Assembly (NCBI GenBank): GCA_025355465.1
Contig: JANXZO010000024.1
Span: forward strand, 62,001 to 126,000
Source: Bacteroidales bacterium
GTDB taxonomy: Bacteria; Bacteroidota; Bacteroidia; Bacteroidales; FEN-979
Direction: 5' to 3'
Length of the DNA: 64,000 nt
The notes beneath the pieces were generated by a model, which was not told the DNA's origin, did not search any database, and was given only the letters and a program-made list of their open reading frames with translations. Both the position numbers and the translations under genes were made by a program. Shown piece by piece: positions 7,679-18,597 of the stretch. The first letter of the stretch is position 1. Each line of letters opens with the position of its first letter.

Positions 7679-9837
7679 AACGATTGATGGTGTGCTGTGT
7701 GTTGGTGATAGCCTTATGCAAAACAGTGGCTGCAGAAGAGGGGATGTGGATACCGATGTTGATAGAACAGTTGAACATTAAGCAGATGCAGGATATCGGA
7801 CTGAAGCTCTCTGCCGAGGATATTTACAGCGTGAATCGCTCCAGTCTGAAAGATGCAATTGTTCAGTTCGGAGGAGGATGCACGGCGGAAATTATTTCAC
7901 CGGAGGGACTGATCCTTACCAATCACCACTGCGGATATGGTGCAATCCAGCGTCAGAGTTCGCTTGAGCATGACTACCTGACAAATGGGTTCTGGGCAAC
8001 CTCGCATGATGAAGAACTACCCTGCCCGGGACTTACGGTGACCTTGCTGATCAGGATGGAAGAGGTAACGGAGAAGGCGTTGCAGGGAGTAACGGGTTCC
8101 ATGAATCAGATGCAGAGAGGGCAGCTGGTAAAGCAGAATATTGAAAAAATCGAGAAGGAGGCAACGGCGGGAACCGGATATGAAGCAAAAGTGCGACCTT
8201 TCTACTATGGAAACCAGTATTATCTGTTTGTCAATGAGGTTTTCAGAGATGTCAGACTTGTGGGAGCGCCGCCCTCAAGCATAGGAAAGTTCGGCGGTGA
8301 CACCGACAACTGGATGTGGCCCCGACATACCGGCGATTTTTCCCTGTTCCGGATTTATACAGATAAGGATAATAAAGGCGCTGCGTATTCAAAAGATAAT
8401 GTTCCGTACCGCCCGAAATACTTCCTTCCGGTCTCGCTTAAAGGATACCAGAAGAAGGATTTTACTTTTGTGTTCGGATACCCCGGCACTACCCGGGAGT
8501 ACCTGACCTCCTATGCCATTGACCTCACCACGAACATAGAGAACCCCCTTAGGATCGACTTGCGTAAGAAAAAACTGGATATTATCAATGCTGCGATGGA
8601 ATCTGATCAACTGGTCAAGATTCAGTATTCAGCAAAAGCTGCAGGCATTGCCAATTTCTGGAAAAAGATGATTGGAGAAAGCCGTGGTATCAAGCGATTG
8701 AACGGGTTAGCAAAAAAGCAGGCGTTCGAACAGAAGTTCCAGTGTTGGACCGATTCCCTTTCGTTAACAATGCAACGCTATGGGGGGCTGTTGCGCTCCT
8801 TTGAAGCTACTTACCGTGAATATCGCGCCACCGATATCGCATCAATTTATCTGACCGAAGCTGGTCAGGGAATAGAGTTGGTGAGGTTTGCTGCAGGTTT
8901 TCGTGAATTGGTTAAGTATAGTAAGGCGAAGCCGATAAAACCTGATTTGGTTGCCAGCAGCATCAAGAGCCTGCAGCGTACAACCCGGGAATTTTTCCGC
9001 AATTATTCGGCGGCGGTTGATAAGCAATTGATGTCGGCGATGCTTGGAGCCATGTTGACCGGTATGGATCCAAAATCAACGCCTGATATTTTTGCCTTTA
9101 TAGCCAAGAAATATGCCGGTAACGCCGATACCTATGCTGCTTACGTTTTCGGGCACACGCTGTTGGCGGATTCCAGCACGGTGCTTGTATTTCTGGCTGA
9201 TTATAAACCCTCTATGGTAAAAAACCTTGAAAAAGATCCTGCCTTCAATCTCGCGGTCAGTATTTACCAGTGCAATGAAAACAATGTTCTGCCAAAGGCA
9301 ATGGTTTTCAACGCCGTGACCGACAGCCTTCAACGGACATACATGCAGGGACAGATGGAAATGCAAAGAGACAAGAGGTTTTATCCGGATGCTAATTCCA
9401 CCTTACGCATTGCTTATGGACAAGTCAATGATTATTGTCCGGCCGATGCCGTGACATACAATTTTTTTACCACGCTGGGAGGAGTAATTCAGAAAGAGGA
9501 CCCGGCCATTTATGACTATACTGTTGATCCGAAATTAAAATTTCTTTATTTGAACCGGGATTTTGGACCCTATTGCGACCGGGACAGCACCATGCATGTC
9601 GCCTTTACAGCAAGCAACCACACAACTGGTGGCAATTCCGGAAGTCCGGTGTTAAATGCTGAAGGTCAGCTGATCGGAATAAATTTCGACCGGAATTGGG
9701 AAGGCACTATGAGCGATATGATGTATGATCCTTCGCAATGTCGTAATATCGCCCTGGACATCAGGTATTGTCTCTTCATCATTGACAAGATGGCAGGGGC
9801 GAAGTGGCTCATCGCCGAGATGAATATCGTGCGTTAG
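7675..9837 (+). CDS. S46 family dipeptidyl-peptidase, DPP11-like (Asp/Glu specific)
   Basis: 720 residues with an N-terminal signal peptide (to about residue 20, ending TVAAEEG), so periplasmic. Trypsin-like catalytic motifs are TNHHCGYGA with His85 and GGNSGSPV with Ser655; GGDTDNWMWPRHTGDF carries the family aspartate region. The numbering coincides with Porphyromonas gingivalis DPP11 as I remember it (His85, Ser655). Residue 673 in FDRNWEG is arginine, the residue known to give Asp/Glu preference at P1 in DPP11; DPP7 has glycine there. It should remove dipeptides from peptides with acidic penultimate residues, for amino-acid catabolism. It overlaps trmB by 4 bases. A 7-base gap separates it from the convergent epimerase gene. 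Confidence 0.93.
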   Translation: MKRLMVCCVLVIALCKTVAAEEGMWIPMLIEQLNIKQMQDIGLKLSAEDIYSVNRSSLKDAIVQFGGGCTAEIISPEGLILTNHHCGYGAIQRQSSLEHDYLTNGFWATSHDEELPCPGLTVTLLIRMEEVTEKALQGVTGSMNQMQRGQLVKQNIEKIEKEATAGTGYEAKVRPFYYGNQYYLFVNEVFRDVRLVGAPPSSIGKFGGDTDNWMWPRHTGDFSLFRIYTDKDNKGAAYSKDNVPYRPKYFLPVSLKGYQKKDFTFVFGYPGTTREYLTSYAIDLTTNIENPLRIDLRKKKLDIINAAMESDQLVKIQYSAKAAGIANFWKKMIGESRGIKRLNGLAKKQAFEQKFQCWTDSLSLTMQRYGGLLRSFEATYREYRATDIASIYLTEAGQGIELVRFAAGFRELVKYSKAKPIKPDLVASSIKSLQRTTREFFRNYSAAVDKQLMSAMLGAMLTGMDPKSTPDIFAFIAKKYAGNADTYAAYVFGHTLLADSSTVLVFLADYKPSMVKNLEKDPAFNLAVSIYQCNENNVLPKAMVFNAVTDSLQRTYMQGQMEMQRDKRFYPDANSTLRIAYGQVNDYCPADAVTYNFFTTLGGVIQKEDPAIYDYTVDPKLKFLYLNRDFGPYCDRDSTMHVAFTASNHTTGGNSGSPVLNAEGQLIGINFDRNWEGTMSDMMYDPSQCRNIALDIRYCLFIIDKMAGAKWLIAEMNIVR

Positions 9838-9844
9838 GCAGCGG

Positions 9845-10711
9845 CTACCCTATTTTATAGATTCTTACCAGGGCCCCCTGAAGTGTCGGATACCTGAAGC
9901 TGAATCCTGCTTCCATCAACCTTTCCGGCAAAACCCGCTGTCCGTCGAGTAATACGGAGGCTCCTTCACCATAGATCAGTTTCAGGGCAAACGGTGGAAC
10001 CGTAAAAATCGCCGGTTGTCCGAGAACCTTTCCGAGTTTTTCGGTGAACTCCGCATTTGTAACAGGGAAGGGGCTAACTGCATTATAGACACCATTCATT
10101 TCGGGTTTCTCCATTGCATAGAAGATGGCTTCTACCATATCGGTGAGGTGTATGAAAGAGATCACCTGTGTGCCATCTCCAATTTTTCCACCCAGGCCGT
10201 GGCTGAAAGGGCCGTGCATCTTTTTCAGGGCGCCTCCATTTTCTCCTACGATCATTCCGATTCTGAATACAACAACCCGTACCGGAGCAGAAACACTGAA
10301 TGCATATTTTTCCCAATCGCGGCAAACCTCGGAGAGAAACGTATCGGCAAGGAATGTGCTCGATTCGGTATGCGTGTGAACACTGTCGTAAATTCCAATG
10401 GCAGAAGCTGAAATAAACAGCGAAGGTTTGGTTTCGGAGGCGTTGATGGCTTCCGCGATTTTCCTCGTGGTGTTTATCCTGCTGTTGAAAATCTCCCGCT
10501 TCCATTCTGCCGTCCATTTTTTTGTGACCGGAGCCCCTGCAAGGTTGATAATGATGTTTGTGCTTTCAATGAATTTTTTTCTGAACTCAGGCTCCGGCAG
10601 GCTTAATGCATCCCTGTCGATCATACGAACCTCCCACCCTTTCTCTGCTATCTTTTTAACCAGGGCATTGCCAACAAACCCGCTGGCACCACTTATCGCA
10701 ATGACTACCAT
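9845..10711 (-). CDS. TIGR01777-family NAD(P)-dependent epimerase/SDR protein
   Basis: 288 residues. The Rossmann motif ISGASGFVGNALVKK is at the N-terminus (GxxGxxG), followed by NLAGAPVTKKWTAEWK, ISASAIGIY (the catalytic Tyr region of extended SDRs) and RIGMIVGENGGALKKM, all of the YfcH/SDR39U1 type. The C-terminal block (LLDGQRVLPERLMEAGF) is the DUF1731 tail of this family. Substrate unknown. I use the ATG at 10711, because the 8 residues before it in frame (MITLRKNK) precede the Rossmann strand without family support. Confidence 0.9.
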   Translation of the reverse strand: MVVIAISGASGFVGNALVKKIAEKGWEVRMIDRDALSLPEPEFRKKFIESTNIIINLAGAPVTKKWTAEWKREIFNSRINTTRKIAEAINASETKPSLFISASAIGIYDSVHTHTESSTFLADTFLSEVCRDWEKYAFSVSAPVRVVVFRIGMIVGENGGALKKMHGPFSHGLGGKIGDGTQVISFIHLTDMVEAIFYAMEKPEMNGVYNAVSPFPVTNAEFTEKLGKVLGQPAIFTVPPFALKLIYGEGASVLLDGQRVLPERLMEAGFSFRYPTLQGALVRIYKIG

Positions 10712-10809
10712 TTTGTTTTTTCGTAAAGTTATCAAATTTTGGCATTTTCGGCGGTTGATGGTACTTTCAATTATTTTGATGATTGCACCTTAAAGAAGTA
10801 AGAATTCAT

Positions 10810-10817
10810 TAAATTTG
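10810..10817 (+). promoter_or_regulatory. Possible -7 element of the mut operon
   Basis: TAAATTTG fits TAnnTTTG and lies about 76 bases before the mutA start. No well-spaced -33 TTG was found (the nearest is 24 bases away), so this is tentative. Confidence 0.3.
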
Positions 10818-10892
10818 CTTTTAATTTTCTGAATACATCAACGTAACAACAAGGGCTACAATTACTAACGAGGGAGAAACAGCAGAAGCATC

Positions 10893-12773
10893 ATGGAAAG
10901 CAAGAACCAATCGCTCTTATTTTCAGAATTTCCACCAGTTTCAACCCAGGCCTGGGAAGATAAAATTGTTGCAGACCTCAAAGGTGCGGATTACGGGAAG
11001 CGGCTGATCTGGAAGACGGATGAAGGATTCAGTGTAAAGCCCTATTACCGTTCTGAAGATCTTGCCGGGCTTGATAACCTGTATACCTTACCCGGCAGTG
11101 TTCCTTATGTAAGGGGGAACAGAATTGAGAATAACAACTGGATTGTGAGGCAGGATATTCATGTACCGGAGATAGCGGAGGCGAACCGTCTGGCGCTGGA
11201 TGCTATTTCGAAAGGTGCGGATGCTGTGGGATTGATGGCGACGGAGGTAAATACCCATAAGCAGATGAATCAGCTCCTTGCCGGAATCGATCTGACAAAG
11301 ACAGAGGTCAATTTTATCTCCTCCCGATCTTATCCGTTAACCCTCGAATTGTTTATTTATGAAATTAACCATCGTGGGATAGGAGGAGAGAAAATTCGCG
11401 GATCATTCAACTTCGACCCGATCAGTTTTTTACTTCTCCGGGGGGATTTTTATGCAGACTGGACGAACAACATTGAAGAGGCAGAATATTTGCTTAACAC
11501 CGTTCAAAACCGGCTGCCTGAATTCAGGACCATCAATATTAACGGACACTATTTTCAGGATTCCGGCTCAACCCTTGTACAGGAGCTGGCATTCAGTCTG
11601 GCCTCAGCCAATGAATATCTTGCTGCCTTAACCGATAAAGGCTTTTCCATTGATGTCATTGCTCCACGCCTGATGTTTTCATTGGCCGTGGGGTCAAATT
11701 ACTTCATGGAAATTGCAAAACTCCGGGCGATGCGCCTGCTTTTCGCACAGATGGTTCGACAGTATAACCCCAGGGAAGCCGCCAGTATGCGTACTTTTCT
11801 TCATTCTTCAACGGCCCTGTGGAATAAAACGATTTACGATCCTTACGTAAACATGTTGCGAACCACCACTGAAGGGATGTCGGCTGCACTTGGCAACGCC
11901 GATTCGGTAAACATTAACCCGTTTGATCAGTCTTACTGTGAGCCGCAGGATTTTTCTTCAAGAATTGCCCGGAACCAGCAGCTGCTGTTAAAGGAAGAGT
12001 CCTACCTTAACAAAATTGTTGATCCCGGGGCAGGTTCCTATTATATCGAAAACCTCACACATTCCATTGCCAGTCATGCCTTGGAATTATTCAAGCAGAC
12101 AGAAGGCAAGGGCGGAATCATTGAATGTCTGAAAACCGGATCAATCCAGGAGCAGGTGAATGAAGCCCGCCGGAAGAAGGAGGCTGATATCGCCCAGCGA
12201 AGGATCATCCTTTTGGGGACAAATCAATATCCGAACACCCAGGAGTTCATGCAGGATAAAATTAGTCATTTTGAATTTAAAGAGGAGGAGCCCTCAACAT
12301 ATAAAAAACTCACTCCGTTCCGGATCTCATCAGGATTTGAAAAAATCAGGCTGGCGACAGAAACGTACATATCCAATGGGAATAAACGTCCCTCGGTATT
12401 TTTATTTACGATGGGGAACCTGGCGATGCTGCGTGCCCGTGCCGGTTTTACAGCAAATTTTTTTGGTTGTGCCGGTTATGAAATTTTTGATAATCCAGGG
12501 TTTCAAACCATCGGCGATGGGGTAATATCGGCCGTGGCTTCCAAAAGTGAAATCGTGGTGATCTGCAGTTCCGATGAAGAATATTCACAAATAGTTCCTG
12601 AAATAACAGAAAAGCTGAAAGCCGCCCGACCGGAAACATTGGTTGTTGTTGCCGGTTATCCTGAGAATATCGTGGAGTCCCTCAAAAATGCCGGTGTAGA
12701 TGATTTCATTCATACAAAAAGCAACCTTCTGGAAGTCTTGCACAAGTACCAGCAAAATTTGGGAATTCTTTAA
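10893..12773 (+). CDS. mutA: Methylmalonyl-CoA mutase small (beta) subunit
   Basis: 626 residues. Residues about 40-450 form the mutase TIM-barrel part (PYYRSEDL ... LPGSVPYVRG; DPGAGSYYIENLTHSIA). The C-terminal 130 residues have the cobalamin-binding fold (FTANFFGCAGYEIFD; VVVAGYP) but lack the DxHxxG cobalt-ligating motif, as expected for the non-catalytic small subunit. Together with MutB it interconverts succinyl-CoA and methylmalonyl-CoA, used for propionate formation or use. It is first in a run of seven plus-strand genes. Unusually, three other genes lie between it and mutB. Length agrees with heterodimer-type small subunits. Confidence 0.95.
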   Translation: MESKNQSLLFSEFPPVSTQAWEDKIVADLKGADYGKRLIWKTDEGFSVKPYYRSEDLAGLDNLYTLPGSVPYVRGNRIENNNWIVRQDIHVPEIAEANRLALDAISKGADAVGLMATEVNTHKQMNQLLAGIDLTKTEVNFISSRSYPLTLELFIYEINHRGIGGEKIRGSFNFDPISFLLLRGDFYADWTNNIEEAEYLLNTVQNRLPEFRTININGHYFQDSGSTLVQELAFSLASANEYLAALTDKGFSIDVIAPRLMFSLAVGSNYFMEIAKLRAMRLLFAQMVRQYNPREAASMRTFLHSSTALWNKTIYDPYVNMLRTTTEGMSAALGNADSVNINPFDQSYCEPQDFSSRIARNQQLLLKEESYLNKIVDPGAGSYYIENLTHSIASHALELFKQTEGKGGIIECLKTGSIQEQVNEARRKKEADIAQRRIILLGTNQYPNTQEFMQDKISHFEFKEEEPSTYKKLTPFRISSGFEKIRLATETYISNGNKRPSVFLFTMGNLAMLRARAGFTANFFGCAGYEIFDNPGFQTIGDGVISAVASKSEIVVICSSDEEYSQIVPEITEKLKAARPETLVVVAGYPENIVESLKNAGVDDFIHTKSNLLEVLHKYQQNLGIL

Positions 12774-12797
12774 ACCATATGCCTGAACCACATAACC

Positions 12798-13214
12798 ATG
12801 ACTAACAATATTCATCAAGCAGAATCAGACGGTACACGGGGAAAACTTTCCATACTCGTAGTAGAAGACAATGCGATTAATCTGCGTTTAATCACGGCTG
12901 CATTAACAAGGGCCGGACATAGCGTTGATATGGCCATGGATGGAGCGGCGGCGCTGGAGAAATTCAAACAGAACCCTTACGATGCTATCCTGATGGATAT
13001 TATGATGCCGGTCATGGATGGCATCAGTGCAACCATCGAGATACGGAAAGTGGAGGTGTTGCGAAATCCGGATAATCCCAAAAGGGTTAAAATTGTAGCC
13101 ATCACCGCCAACGCTTTTGAAGATGACAGAAGTAAATTTTTTGAGGCCGGAATGGATTATTATATGAACAAGCCCATAGAAATTGAGGAACTGCATCGTA
13201 TTCTTAATTCCTAA
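12798..13214 (+). CDS. Stand-alone receiver (CheY-like) response regulator
   Basis: 138 residues, a single receiver with a short N-terminal tail: [11 protein letters not shown] (acidic pair), D67 in ILMDIMMP as phospho-acceptor, AITANAF, and YMNKPIE with the conserved lysine. No output domain. It lies 24 bases after mutA and 5 bases before the hybrid kinase, so it is probably a phosphorelay partner of that kinase. The VEDN...[10 protein letters not shown] pattern is that of receivers that work with hybrid kinases. Confidence 0.9.
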   Translation: MTNNIHQAESDGTRGKLSILVVEDNAINLRLITAALTRAGHSVDMAMDGAAALEKFKQNPYDAILMDIMMPVMDGISATIEIRKVEVLRNPDNPKRVKIVAITANAFEDDRSKFFEAGMDYYMNKPIEIEELHRILNS

Positions 13215-13219
13215 GACGG

Positions 13220-15586
13220 ATGGTAAAGTTCAGGAAGGGTTATCTGCTTCGACATTTTCTTTTTCCTTTAATGATTTACCTTACGGGGGTGCTCTTTTCC
13301 ATTGGCTGGAATAGTTACACAGATTATCAGCGGATTACTCAGGAAGTAGATGGTCGGCTTTTGCATGCTACAAGGTATATAAAGTATATACTGCCAGAAG
13401 ATTTTCATAACCGTGCCGTCGCCAACCAATTGGTATCTGATTCCGAAAATCTTGTAAATATTCACAAACTCACCGACTTTGCAAAAGTTTCCGGACTAAC
13501 ATATGTCTACACTCTGGTGACCCGGGACAATCAGGTTTATTTCACCTCCTCGAGTGCCAGTGATAAAGAGTTCAAAGAGGAAAAACTTCCGCCTTACTGG
13601 GAGGTCTATCCGGAGGCAACCCTTGCATTAAAGAGTACATTTTCCAGTTCCAGCGTTACCTATGAATCCGCCAAAGATCGCTGGGGCACTTTCCGGAGTG
13701 CCATCATTTGCGAAACTTCTCCCGATGGCAATAAATATCTGGTTGGTGCAGATATGGATGTTTCCTTTATTCGTGAAGAAGTTATCAGGAGGGTTCCATT
13801 TACCTTGCTTCGCTCAATGTTTTTTCTGATTATCGTCATCCCCATTTTTGTTGCAACAAGAAAATTTTACAAAAAAAGCACCCTTAAGCTGCAGAATGAA
13901 ATCAGTGAAAGGATACAGGCGGAGAAGGAGCTGGAGCAATACAAATCCAACCTCGAAGGAATCGTAAAATCGAGGACCACTCAATTGGAGAAACAGATTT
14001 CAGAGCGGAATATTATTGAGGATGAATTACAGAAGGCCAAGGAATTGGCGGTAAGGGAAAGCCGGGCAAAATCTATTTTCCTGGCAAATATGAGCCATGA
14101 GATCAGAACACCCATGAATGGGGTGATCGGAATGACGAATATTCTCAAGGATACCAGTCTGAATGAGGAGCAGCGGGAATATCTTGAGATAATCGAAGTA
14201 TCGGGTAATAATCTGCTTACCATCATCAACGATATACTTGACTTTTCAAAGATCGAAGCGGGCCAGGTTGAACTTGAAAGCATTCCGTTTAATCTTCCGC
14301 AACAGGTGGAGGAGGTGATCAAAATACTTCATCTTAAAGCAGAAGGTAAAGGGTTGAAGCTCTTCTTTAGTATTTCTGCAGCGCTTCCCGATAATATTAA
14401 AGGAGACCCTGTAAGACTCAAACAGATCATTCTGAACCTTACCAACAATGCTATCAAATTCACCAATGACGGCAGCATCACCATCGCCATCGAACAAGTA
14501 TGGGAGAAAAGTGATAACCTGATGATCCGTTGTAATGTAAAGGATACCGGAATAGGTATTTCCGAGCAGGGGAAAGAAAAACTTTTCAAGGAATTTTCAC
14601 AAACAGACTCCGCAACCTCGAGGAAATACGGCGGCACCGGACTGGGACTTAAAATTTCAAAAGACCTTGCACACCTGATGGGAGGCGAGATTGGGGTGGA
14701 CAGTGAAGAGGGAAAAGGTTCCACTTTCTGGTTCACTGCCATTTTCGACAAGGTTGTTCAATCTGAATCAGACAAAGTAGACGCAGAAAGTAAGAAGCAC
14801 CTTTCAAAATCATTTTCCCTGCTTCTGGTTGAGGATAATTACATTAGTCAGAAAGTTGCCAAAACTTCACTGGAAAGAGATGGTTACAGTAACCTGGACA
14901 TTGCGGAAAATGGCCGGGTGGCAGTAAAATTATGTGCGGTAAAGGAATATCAGATCATACTGATGGATATCCGGATGCCGCTAATGGATGGATTGGAGGC
15001 TACAGAAAAAATCAGGGAACTTGAGCGGACCATGCCCGACCGGCGACCCGCTTACATCGTAGCGTTTACCGCCTATGCTGTTGAGGGTGACCGGGAGCGA
15101 TTCCTGGAGGCAGGAATGGATGATTATATTGCCAAGCCATTTCAGCCTGAGGAACTAATTCGAGTAATCGAGAAATATGCCTTTAAAGTGAGATTTCGTT
15201 CACATAAGAGCATGATAATACTGCTGGCCGAGGACAATAAGATCAATCAGAAAGTAGCTGTTAAGACGCTGGAATCCTTCGGGCATAAGGTTGATATGGT
15301 TGAAAATGGATTGGAAGCAGTTGAAAAATATGGGGTACAGGATTATGATCTTATTCTGATGGATCTTGAAATGCCGGAAATGGATGGTATCGATGCAACA
15401 CGTGCAATCAGGAAAATGGAAAGAGAATTTTTCATCCGGGGGGAGCATCGTAAAAAGATCAAGATTGTAGCGCTGACAGCTCATTCAACAACTGACGACA
15501 AGGAGCGGTGCCTGGCTGCCGGCATGGATGATTATATAAGTAAACCGTTCCGGCCGTCGGAACTTGCCCGGGCATTGAATCTATAG
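13220..15586 (+). CDS. Hybrid sensor histidine kinase with two receiver domains
   Basis: 788 residues. Transmembrane segment 1 is at about 12-30. A periplasmic sensor of about 160 residues follows (Tyr/Ser rich; [18 protein letters not shown] resembles Cache/PDC-type sensors). Transmembrane segment 2 is at about 196-214, then a coiled-coil linker. The dimerization domain has His293 in [13 protein letters not shown]. The ATPase domain has DTGIGIS and [10 protein letters not shown]. Receiver 1 has phospho-acceptor Asp583 in ILMDIRMP and receiver 2 Asp715 in ILMDLEMP. With the separate receiver just upstream there are three receivers in a row. No DNA-binding output is encoded nearby. The ligand is unknown; its place between mutA and mutB suggests a link to propionate/succinate metabolism or to the adjoining outer-membrane gene (inference). 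Confidence 0.92.
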   Translation: MVKFRKGYLLRHFLFPLMIYLTGVLFSIGWNSYTDYQRITQEVDGRLLHATRYIKYILPEDFHNRAVANQLVSDSENLVNIHKLTDFAKVSGLTYVYTLVTRDNQVYFTSSSASDKEFKEEKLPPYWEVYPEATLALKSTFSSSSVTYESAKDRWGTFRSAIICETSPDGNKYLVGADMDVSFIREEVIRRVPFTLLRSMFFLIIVIPIFVATRKFYKKSTLKLQNEISERIQAEKELEQYKSNLEGIVKSRTTQLEKQISERNIIEDELQKAKELAVRESRAKSIFLANMSHEIRTPMNGVIGMTNILKDTSLNEEQREYLEIIEVSGNNLLTIINDILDFSKIEAGQVELESIPFNLPQQVEEVIKILHLKAEGKGLKLFFSISAALPDNIKGDPVRLKQIILNLTNNAIKFTNDGSITIAIEQVWEKSDNLMIRCNVKDTGIGISEQGKEKLFKEFSQTDSATSRKYGGTGLGLKISKDLAHLMGGEIGVDSEEGKGSTFWFTAIFDKVVQSESDKVDAESKKHLSKSFSLLLVEDNYISQKVAKTSLERDGYSNLDIAENGRVAVKLCAVKEYQIILMDIRMPLMDGLEATEKIRELERTMPDRRPAYIVAFTAYAVEGDRERFLEAGMDDYIAKPFQPEELIRVIEKYAFKVRFRSHKSMIILLAEDNKINQKVAVKTLESFGHKVDMVENGLEAVEKYGVQDYDLILMDLEMPEMDGIDATRAIRKMEREFFIRGEHRKKIKIVALTAHSTTDDKERCLAAGMDDYISKPFRPSELARALNL

Positions 15587-15595
15587 GCTTGGATC

Positions 15596-16420
15596 ATGAA
15601 AAAACCGTTACTGCTGGCATGTTTGATACTCTTCCTGGTCTATGAGGTGGGGAATGCGCAGGAAGAGAAGGCCCTTGCCGAATCGGAACTATCATCCAGA
15701 GAAGGAGAAGCAACCCTCAACTTCGGAGCAGACCTGGTAAGCCGCTATATCTGGAGAGGGATGGACTTTGGGAATTCGCCTGCCATACAGCCTGCCATCT
15801 CCTTCTCCTGGAAAGGATTGTCGATTGGTTGCTGGGGTTCGTATGCATTCGCCAAACACAGCATTGCGCTGAACGATAGCACCGTGGTAGATGCCGGTAA
15901 TTATTCCGAGATTGATCTTTATGTTTCCTACACTTACAAATGGTTTACCCTGATGTTTTTTGACTATTTTGTTGTGAACGGACTTAACCCGAATGACGGA
16001 AACAGGTACTTTAATTTTAACAACAAAACAACGGGACACACTTTTGAATTGTGCTTTACATTCAATGGCCCTGAAAAATTCCCCGTTCAGTTTACGGCCA
16101 GCACCCTGGTTTACGGTGACGATAAAAACAAGGATACAAGTGGTGTATATGGCATGGGGAATAAGAACAACTACTCAACCTATTTCGAAATTGGCTATAA
16201 CCTGCATTTCAAAAAAATCGACGTCGATCTGAAACCGTTTGTCGGAGGGATACCTTTTGGAAGCAGTTGGTACAGTCCGTATGCCAGCATAACAAATGTT
16301 GGAATTAACGCCCGGAAGGAGATCCCTGTCACCCAGCAATATTCGCTGCCTGTGCAGGTTTCTCTTATTACAAATCCTCAGGCGCAGAGTTTGTTTCTTG
16401 TATTTGGAATATCATTGTAA
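15596..16420 (+). CDS. TorF-like putative outer-membrane protein (copy 1)
   Basis: 274 residues with a signal peptide (to about residue 22, LVYEVGNAQ). Starting at about residue 42, [20 protein letters not shown] matches the opening strand-turn of the TorF/TIGR02001 (gcw_chp) family. The body is rich in alternating aromatic and polar strands, and it ends LFLVFGISL with a terminal hydrophobic residue, as in outer-membrane barrels. A second copy in this window (33201-34022) is roughly half identical by eye over the whole length. Function is unproven; porin-like uptake is a family guess. It is 9 bases after the hybrid kinase and 23 bases before mutB, clearly in the same transcription unit. Confidence 0.8.
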   Translation: MKKPLLLACLILFLVYEVGNAQEEKALAESELSSREGEATLNFGADLVSRYIWRGMDFGNSPAIQPAISFSWKGLSIGCWGSYAFAKHSIALNDSTVVDAGNYSEIDLYVSYTYKWFTLMFFDYFVVNGLNPNDGNRYFNFNNKTTGHTFELCFTFNGPEKFPVQFTASTLVYGDDKNKDTSGVYGMGNKNNYSTYFEIGYNLHFKKIDVDLKPFVGGIPFGSSWYSPYASITNVGINARKEIPVTQQYSLPVQVSLITNPQAQSLFLVFGISL

Positions 16421-16443
16421 AGGATATTAACTATAAAATACTG

Positions 16444-18594
16444 ATGAGACCTGATTTTAAAAATGTTGACCTGAAAATGGAATCCGACGGTCACCGATTT
16501 GCAGAATGGGAGAAGGAGGAGGGTTTGATAAAAGACTGGATGACACCAGAGCAGATACCTCTGAAACCCGTTTATGGTGAAAACGACCTTGAGGGTTTGG
16601 AGCATATTAATTATGCAGCCGGCTTGCCGCCATTTCTGCGTGGGCCGTATTCCACCATGTATGTGATGAGTCCCTGGACGATCCGTCAATATGCCGGTTT
16701 TTCGACAGCTGAAGAGTCGAACGCATTTTATCGCCGTAACCTGAAGGCGGGTCAGAAAGGGTTATCTGTAGCCTTCGACCTGGCGACTCACCGCGGTTAT
16801 GATTCCGATCATGAGCGTGTGGTGGGAGATGTTGGGAAAGCCGGCGTTGCCATCGACTCCATCCTCGATATGAAGATCCTGTTTGACCAGATCCCGTTAG
16901 ATAAAATGTCTGTTTCAATGACCATGAACGGGGCCGTTCTTCCGGTACTCGCATTTTACATTGTAGCAGCGGAAGAACAGGGGGTTTCGATGGATAAGCT
17001 TACGGGAACCATCCAGAATGACATCCTTAAAGAGTTCATGGTAAGGAACACCTACATATACCCTCCCTCTCCTTCGATGCGCATCATTGCTGATATTTTT
17101 GAATTCACGGCGAAAAACATGCCCAGGTTCAACTCCATCAGTATTTCAGGATACCATATGCAGGAAGCAGGAGCTACCTGCGATATTGAGCTGGCTTATA
17201 CCCTGGCCGACGGGCTCGAATATCTCAGGGCAGGAATAAATGCCGGGATGGATATCGATTCCTTTGCGCCCAGGCTCTCCTTTTTCTGGGGTGCAGGGAT
17301 GAACCATTTTATGGAGATCGCAAAGATGCGTGCCGCACGCCTTCTGTGGGCAAAGATTGTGAAGCGGTTCAATCCGAAGAATGACAAGTCGATGGCATTG
17401 AGAACCCATACGCAGACATCCGGCTGGAGCCTGACAGCACAAGATCCGTTTAACAACGTTGCCCGAACCTGCGTTGAAGCCCTTGCTGCCGCCTTGGGAC
17501 ACACCCAGTCGCTTCATACTAATTCGCTGGATGAAGCCATTGCGCTGCCTACCGATTTTTCAGCCAGGATAGCCAGGAACACACAACTTTATCTGCAGGA
17601 GGAGACACAGATTTGCAGGTCTGTTGACCCCTGGGCAGGCTCCTACTATGTTGAGTCTCTCACAAATGAAATAGCCCGGCGTGCCTGGGAACTTATTGAG
17701 GAGGTTGAAGCGTTGGGAGGTATGGCCAAAGCCATTGAAACCGGAATCCCAAAAATGAGAATTGAGGAGGCTTCAGCAAGAAAACAGGCACGGATCGATT
17801 CCGGCAAAGATCATATCGTCGGAGTGAACATAAACCGTCTTGAAAAGGAGGATCCGATCGAAATTCTTGATGTCGATAATGCTGCAGTTCGTGAATCGCA
17901 GATTGCCCGACTTGAAGAGTTGCGCGCCGGACGAAACAATACTGAGGTTCAGGAGATTCTCGACGAACTCACCCAGGCAGCATCGTCTGGTGAAGGAAAC
18001 CTGCTTGCCATTGCTGTTGTGGCAGCCAGGAAGCGGGCGTCGCTCGGAGAAATTTCCTTTGCACTGGAAAAAGTTTACGGGAGGTATAAAGCTGTGATCA
18101 GAAGTATCTCGGGAGTCTACTCCTCGGAATCGAAAGATAATGACCAGTTCCGCAAGGCGCGTGAAATGGCCGACAAATTCGCAGAGATGGAAGGCCGTCG
18201 TCCGCGGATCATGATTGCCAAAATGGGACAGGACGGACATGACCGTGGCGCCAAAGTAGTTGCTACCGGCTATGCCGATATCGGATTCGACGTAGATGTT
18301 GGTCCCCTTTTCCAGACTCCTGCCGAATCGGCGAAACAGGCAGTGGAAAACGACGTACATATCCTTGGTGTGTCAAGCCTTGCCGGTGGGCACAAAACCC
18401 TGGTTCCACAGGTGATTGAAGCGCTGAAGACCTTAGGGAGAGAGGATATTATGGTGATTGTAGGTGGTGTGATCCCTCCGCAGGATTACGATTTTCTCTA
18501 CAAATCCGGTGCAATTGCAATTTTTGGTCCGGGTACCGTCATCTCTGAAGCAGGGATCAGGCTTCTTGAAATCCTGATCGAAAGCCGGAAATAG
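16444..18594 (+). CDS. mutB: Methylmalonyl-CoA mutase large (alpha) subunit
   Basis: 716 residues, the catalytic subunit. The barrel part runs to about 560 ([47 protein letters not shown]). The cobalamin domain follows with DGHDRG at 597-602, where His599 should be the lower ligand of B12, then GPLFQTPAE and [12 protein letters not shown]. It converts methylmalonyl-CoA to and from succinyl-CoA with MutA. No meaB chaperone or epimerase gene lies in the window. The M16 protease gene follows after 3 bases. Confidence 0.97.
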   Translation: MRPDFKNVDLKMESDGHRFAEWEKEEGLIKDWMTPEQIPLKPVYGENDLEGLEHINYAAGLPPFLRGPYSTMYVMSPWTIRQYAGFSTAEESNAFYRRNLKAGQKGLSVAFDLATHRGYDSDHERVVGDVGKAGVAIDSILDMKILFDQIPLDKMSVSMTMNGAVLPVLAFYIVAAEEQGVSMDKLTGTIQNDILKEFMVRNTYIYPPSPSMRIIADIFEFTAKNMPRFNSISISGYHMQEAGATCDIELAYTLADGLEYLRAGINAGMDIDSFAPRLSFFWGAGMNHFMEIAKMRAARLLWAKIVKRFNPKNDKSMALRTHTQTSGWSLTAQDPFNNVARTCVEALAAALGHTQSLHTNSLDEAIALPTDFSARIARNTQLYLQEETQICRSVDPWAGSYYVESLTNEIARRAWELIEEVEALGGMAKAIETGIPKMRIEEASARKQARIDSGKDHIVGVNINRLEKEDPIEILDVDNAAVRESQIARLEELRAGRNNTEVQEILDELTQAASSGEGNLLAIAVVAARKRASLGEISFALEKVYGRYKAVIRSISGVYSSESKDNDQFRKAREMADKFAEMEGRRPRIMIAKMGQDGHDRGAKVVATGYADIGFDVDVGPLFQTPAESAKQAVENDVHILGVSSLAGGHKTLVPQVIEALKTLGREDIMVIVGGVIPPQDYDFLYKSGAIAIFGPGTVISEAGIRLLEILIESRK

Positions 18595-18597
18595 CGA

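Noticed and set aside
17773-18360. 195-codon open frame on the minus strand inside mutB
   Set aside because: It lies antisense to the strongly conserved B12 domain of mutB and its translation shows no family pattern; it is a by-product of codon use in mutB.
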